DNA from: an uncultured Bacilli bacterium
GTDB taxonomy: Bacteria; Bacillota_I; Bacilli_A; RF39; UBA660
Direction of reading: 5' to 3'
Length of the DNA: 64,000 nt
Assembly (NCBI GenBank): GCA_934153945.1
Contig: CAKPFM010000006.1
Span: 1-64,000 of the forward strand
The notes beneath the pieces were generated by a model that saw nothing but the letters and a program-made list of their open reading frames with translations, was not told the origin of the DNA and searched no databases. Below are positions 60,880 to 64,000 of this stretch, piece after piece. Positions within the stretch are counted from its first letter, which is position 1, and the number at the start of each line of letters is the position of its first letter. A program made the position numbers and the translations under genes.

Positions 60880-62013
60880 TTAATGTATTTTGGTAACACT
60901 TAACACTGCATTAGTACTTCCATTAAATATTATATTAACAGCCATAGATGGTTTTACATTTAATGTAACAAGATCATTTTTATTAAGCGATACAATAGTA
61001 GAACCACTTATACAATTAATTATTTGTGCTTGAAATTCACTAGTTATATTTGTAGCAGGTTGTAGTATATCATTTGCTCTTACAGACATAGTTAAAGAGC
61101 AATCTTCATTTGTTGCACCACATAAAGAATATGAAATAAGATAAACTCCATTTTCTTTTATTTTAATTGAATTATCATCTGGATATTCTATAAGAAAAGC
61201 AGTCCCTTTTTCAGATAATGGAATTACAGTATCAGTTCCTTGTGGTAAAGTAAGTTGCATATCAGACATTGAATATCTAATTCCATAAGAAGATACAAAT
61301 TCCGTTCCTGGAGGACCCGCTGGACCTTGTGGCCCTCTATCTCCAACATCTCCTTTTTCTCCTTTTGGAATTAAAAAAGCTAAATGATGAACCCAATCTT
61401 CAAAAGTATCCATCACTTGTGCTGGTTCACCTGGTTCTAGAGTTTCAGTTTCATCTATAGCAATATGTTCAGTTCTACCAATTTCTCCTGGCAATCCTCT
61501 TGGTCCAGTATCTCCTTGATCTCCTTTTTCTCCTTTTGGTATTTTAAATTCTAAAACTACATCTACTGGTGTTCCAACATTTATAACTTCAGCTTCTTCA
61601 GTAGGTTCTATTGTTTCAATATTTCCAATTTGAATAGTGGATGGCCCTTGATCTCCTTTTTCACCTTTTATACCTTGAGGACCAATATCACCTTTTTCTC
61701 CCTTTGGTCCTGGTATTCCTTGAGGACCAATTTTTCCATCTAATCCTTGTTCCCCTCTTGGTATTTTAAAATTTAAAATAACATCCTCATTTGTTCCTAC
61801 ATTTTCTACTTTGGCTTTTTCAAATGGTTCTACTGTTTCCGTAATTCCAACATCAATACTAGCAGGTCCTGGTATTCCTCTTTCTCCTTGTTGACCAACA
61901 TCACCCTTTTTACCTTTTGGACCTGTTGGACCTTGAATATAACAAAATCTGTATTTTTTTCTTTCTTCTTCTATTTTTTTTCTTATTCGTTCATAATCAT
62001 TGCAATTATTCAT
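60880..62013 (-). CDS. collagen-like surface (BclA-type) protein
   Basis: A 377-residue protein. Four Gly-X-Y blocks are visible (starting GPTGPKGKKGDVG; GEQGLDGKIGPQG; GEKGDQGDTGPRG; GEKGDVGDRGPQG). Between them lie 40-50-residue segments with the pattern VGTPVDVVLEFKIPKGEKG. The last 130 residues are a globular C1q/TNF-like beta domain (FVSSYGIRYSM...; VYLISYSLCGA). The layout equals exosporium glycoproteins of the BclA type. I chose the ATG at 62013 (GAGGAG SD). No classical signal peptide. Upstream gene of the 58.0-62.0 kb surface cluster. Confidence 0.85.
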   Translation of the reverse strand: MNNCNDYERIRKKIEEERKKYRFCYIQGPTGPKGKKGDVGQQGERGIPGPASIDVGITETVEPFEKAKVENVGTNEDVILNFKIPRGEQGLDGKIGPQGIPGPKGEKGDIGPQGIKGEKGDQGPSTIQIGNIETIEPTEEAEVINVGTPVDVVLEFKIPKGEKGDQGDTGPRGLPGEIGRTEHIAIDETETLEPGEPAQVMDTFEDWVHHLAFLIPKGEKGDVGDRGPQGPAGPPGTEFVSSYGIRYSMSDMQLTLPQGTDTVIPLSEKGTAFLIEYPDDNSIKIKENGVYLISYSLCGATNEDCSLTMSVRANDILQPATNITSEFQAQIINCISGSTIVSLNKNDLVTLNVKPSMAVNIIFNGSTNAVLSVTKIH

Positions 62014-62109
62014 TATACACGCTCCTCTAACTTTTTTAGAATCAATTTTCATATTTTAATTCTTCTATTTTAATTTATGAAAATATTTTTAAAATGTATA
62101 ATTAAAATA

Positions 62110-62430
62110 ACGAACAAAATTCAAATAAATTTGAATTTCTGGGTTCACATCTAAGGTTTTCTGCTTCATCTATATGAATTTTTTTGATTGTTATTTTTAT
62201 ATTTTGTTTATTTGTATTATATAGTGTTTGTTTTTTATTTAAATAGTAGTTATATATTAGTCTTGTACATCCTATAGTTTTATTTATTTTTGTTGTTCTA
62301 AAGTAGGACATATTCTAAATTTATATACTTTATTTATCTTAACATGTATCACTTCCTGATGTAATTTGATTACATTACAAATACATATATTCGTCAATTG
62401 CTTTTCTACTTTTTTGAAGACCTTTCCTAG
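62110..62430 (-). pseudogene. degenerate TnpB (IS200/IS605-type) remnant 2
   Basis: Minus-strand translation gives KVYKFRICPTLEQQK, then after a frameshift INKTIGCTRLIYNYYLNKKQ, the N-terminus of a TnpB/OrfB protein. The sequence then jumps to a tail ending RNSNLFEFCS. The 3' edge has the palindrome ATTCAAAT...ATTTGAAT. Its ends match the remnant at 16877-17126; the middle is deleted differently. It lies between tmk's terminator and the collagen-like gene. Confidence 0.7.
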
Positions 62431-62435
62431 TACAT

Positions 62436-62477
62436 AAAAAAATAAAAGTTAGAAATACATTTCGAAATTTCTAACTA
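62436..62477 (-). terminator. terminator of thyX-tmk
   Basis: Stem AGTTAGAAAT/ATTTCTAACT and a T-rich run on the minus strand, about 45 nt beyond the tmk stop. Confidence 0.8.
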
Positions 62478-62519
62478 TATCTTAAATTAATAATATTTAT
62501 TAAATTCTATATCTTTTAT

Positions 62520-63194
62520 TTATATTACATATTTTTTCTTAATTAATGTATAAATTTCATCATTTATATCTTCTATACTTCTCATATTGTTTTCATCATT
62601 ACATTTGATTTTATCCCATCCTAGATAATCAGCAACAAACATTGCACTTTCATAAACACGTTTCATAAATGATAAATCTCTTTCATGAATATCATTTACT
62701 ACTCCATCATTAATTTTACGAGCATTTCTAATTTCTGTTACTAAATCAAATGGTGCATGTAAAAATATAACTGAATCTGGTGCATGAATACCTAACTTTT
62801 TATATTCAAAATCACATACATAATCAATAAACTTTTTCTTTTCTTCAAGATCATCTATAAGAGCTGATTGATATATTAAACTTGATGTTGTATATCTATC
62901 TAATAAAATTATTTTACCTTCTAAAAACTCTTGTTTTAATTCTTTATTCCATGTAATTGCCCTATCTATAGCATATAAACTATTAACAAAATATGGTGAT
63001 AAAGTAGATGGTGTTCCATATTCTCCAGATAAATATTTTTCTACACATGCACCTTGAACTGAATTATAAGTTGGAAAATGATGACTTACTACATCATATC
63101 CATCATTTTCTAATTTTTTCTTTATTAAATTATATTGAGTACTTTTTCCAATGCCATCACAGGCTCCTTCAATAACTATTAATTTACCTTTCAT
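62520..63194 (-). CDS. tmk: thymidylate kinase
   Basis: A 224-residue P-loop kinase that phosphorylates dTMP. The P-loop reads IEGACDGIGKSTQ, with one residue more than the usual EGxDGxGKST. The DR(Y) motif is in ILLDRYTTSSLIYQSA, and the lid region is near EIRNARK. The gene follows the thyX-like gene by 1 nt, so dTMP synthesis and its phosphorylation appear co-expressed. Confidence 0.92.
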   Translation of the reverse strand: MKGKLIVIEGACDGIGKSTQYNLIKKKLENDGYDVVSHHFPTYNSVQGACVEKYLSGEYGTPSTLSPYFVNSLYAIDRAITWNKELKQEFLEGKIILLDRYTTSSLIYQSALIDDLEEKKKFIDYVCDFEYKKLGIHAPDSVIFLHAPFDLVTEIRNARKINDGVVNDIHERDLSFMKRVYESAMFVADYLGWDKIKCNDENNMRSIEDINDEIYTLIKKKYVI

Positions 63195-63195
63195 A

Positions 63196-64000
63196 TTATA
63201 TCTTCCTTACTAAAGTTTTTCCTTCTTTAAAACCACAATCCTTTAAGCATGTATAATCTTGGAATGTACAACGAGCACCTTTTGAATATTTAACAATATC
63301 TTCTGCTAATGGATGATTTTGTTCTTCTAAAGCTTTTTTATATTTTAATAAATTTTCTTTTGTTTGCTGCATTATTTCTTGTTGAGCAGCAGTACATAGT
63401 CTTTCTTTTGTTTTTAAAATAAATTTATCATATGTTCCTGCTTCATTAATTGATATTAACTCTCCCTGTGGATTAGCATAGCTAACGCTATTTATATCAT
63501 TTAGCCATTCTTCTACTAACATTTTATCATCTAGTAAAATTGGTGGAACAAAATATTCTTTATTTTCTAATAAATGCATTTTATATTCAATTGTTCTATG
63601 TCTTTGTGCTTGTGCAAGTTGTGCGAAACTTCCTTTATAGTTAATAGCGTAACTATATCCAAATTCATCTTTTAAGTAATCTTTATCTGAAAATAAAGAT
63701 AATTTTCTTTCTTTTTTATTTGATTGATATCTTTCGTCTAATATATTCAATTCTTCAAAACATTCAATAAATTCTCTAAATGAATGTTTTAATAATTGGT
63801 CAAAATGTGTATTTTTATTTACATCACTTATATATTCCTTCATATAAGAAGCAATTCTATTAATTTGAACCAATGGCACAGTATGTATCATTTTAGTAGA
63901 CGCAAATACTGTAACTAAATATCTAGCATTTTCTTGAGCTAGTTTTACTATCTTTTTATCATCAAAACAATTACCATATTGTTCTTTAATTTTAATTCTA
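63196..64000 (-). CDS. ThyX-like flavin-dependent thymidylate synthase (partial)
   Basis: The visible part is the C-terminal 267 residues; the frame stays open to the window edge. AQENARYLVTVFASTKMIH matches the ThyX segment where Arg contacts the nucleotide (ENARY), and a downstream FAQLAQAQRHRTIEY holds an RHR motif as in ThyX. The end has a small Cys cluster (RCTFQDYTCLKDCGF). It seems to belong to the long or two-domain ThyX group. The adjacent tmk supports a role in dTMP supply. An ATG at 63891 is internal, not the start. Confidence 0.65.
   Translation of the reverse strand, partial: RIKIKEQYGNCFDDKKIVKLAQENARYLVTVFASTKMIHTVPLVQINRIASYMKEYISDVNKNTHFDQLLKHSFREFIECFEELNILDERYQSNKKERKLSLFSDKDYLKDEFGYSYAINYKGSFAQLAQAQRHRTIEYKMHLLENKEYFVPPILLDDKMLVEEWLNDINSVSYANPQGELISINEAGTYDKFILKTKERLCTAAQQEIMQQTKENLLKYKKALEEQNHPLAEDIVKYSKGARCTFQDYTCLKDCGFKEGKTLVRKI

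Noticed and set aside
62102..62311. The 69-codon frame at 62102-62311 as a real gene
   Set aside because: It is an internal piece of a frameshifted, internally deleted TnpB; the true N-terminus lies upstream in another frame.
1..64000. Alternative genetic code (TGA = Trp)
   Set aside because: Trp is encoded by TGG throughout and several genes (rnc, dtd, rel, topA, T3, T4) end in TGA at proper family lengths.

Overview
The window is very AT-rich (roughly a quarter G+C by eye). It uses the standard genetic code: Trp is TGG, and several genes such as rnc, dtd and rel end in TGA. The cell-wall and division genes (ddl, murF, dacF, class A PBP, ftsA/ftsZ), yabG-veg, a clostridial-order rnf operon and strong AGGAGG-type Shine-Dalgarno (SD) sites point to a low-GC Bacillota, probably an uncultured gut lineage of the RF39/TANB77 kind. 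The lineage is inference. No rRNA, tRNA, CRISPR array or prophage was recognised.

Layout. 1-927: 5' part of a giant prepilin-like surface protein, with a G9 tract upstream. 1.2-12.7 kb (minus strand): short housekeeping operons separated by intrinsic terminators (hydrolase-murF-ddl; rpsP-khpA; yhcG-like nuclease; ftsA-ftsZ; rnc; two zinc-ribbon membrane proteins). 12.9-35.2 kb: three more giant prepilin-like proteins plus an Ig-like surface protein, interleaved with a kinase-like gene, priA, rel-dtd-perM-like and mutS. 35.2-40.2 kb: topA and a three-gene set resembling a split 2-hydroxyacyl-CoA dehydratase activase. 40.3-51.4 kb: DUF1540, two pairs of tiny hydrophobic-peptide loci, a minus block (amidotransferase, pgeF-like, NUDIX, HAD, SPFH-NfeD, dacF) and a plus block (yabG-veg, DUF4358-like, MBOAT-DHHW). 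51.5-55.7 kb: a compact rnf operon. 55.8-57.7 kb: class A PBP. 58.0-62.0 kb: a collagen-like/beta-helix/Cna_B-like surface cluster. 62.5-64.0 kb: tmk and a partial thyX-like gene.

The most notable discovery is four small loci (about 40.5-41.2 and 50.7-51.4 kb) with the organisation of type I toxin-antitoxin modules. Each encodes a 25- or 30-residue Lys/Arg-capped hydrophobic peptide. Each has a strong promoter, an SD-sequestering hairpin, an mRNA 5' end complementary to the 3' arm of its own terminator, and a convergent promoter for an antisense RNA. The two peptide families differ, yet all four promoters carry the same spacer dyad (AAACATTTGTTT). This looks like a shared regulon of undescribed toxins.

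Other points of interest: an RnfD fused to an RnfG-type FMN domain, a mini-RnfB without ferredoxin domains, and two tiny membrane ORFs in the same operon; a 973-bp perfectly identical block shared by two otherwise divergent prepilin-like genes (recent gene conversion); three 1002-bp tandem repeats in a third such gene; and a recurrent compact start module in which TATAAT lies 15-16 nt from ATG, so that the mRNA would begin at the SD. Annotation is from reading alone; no database search was run.
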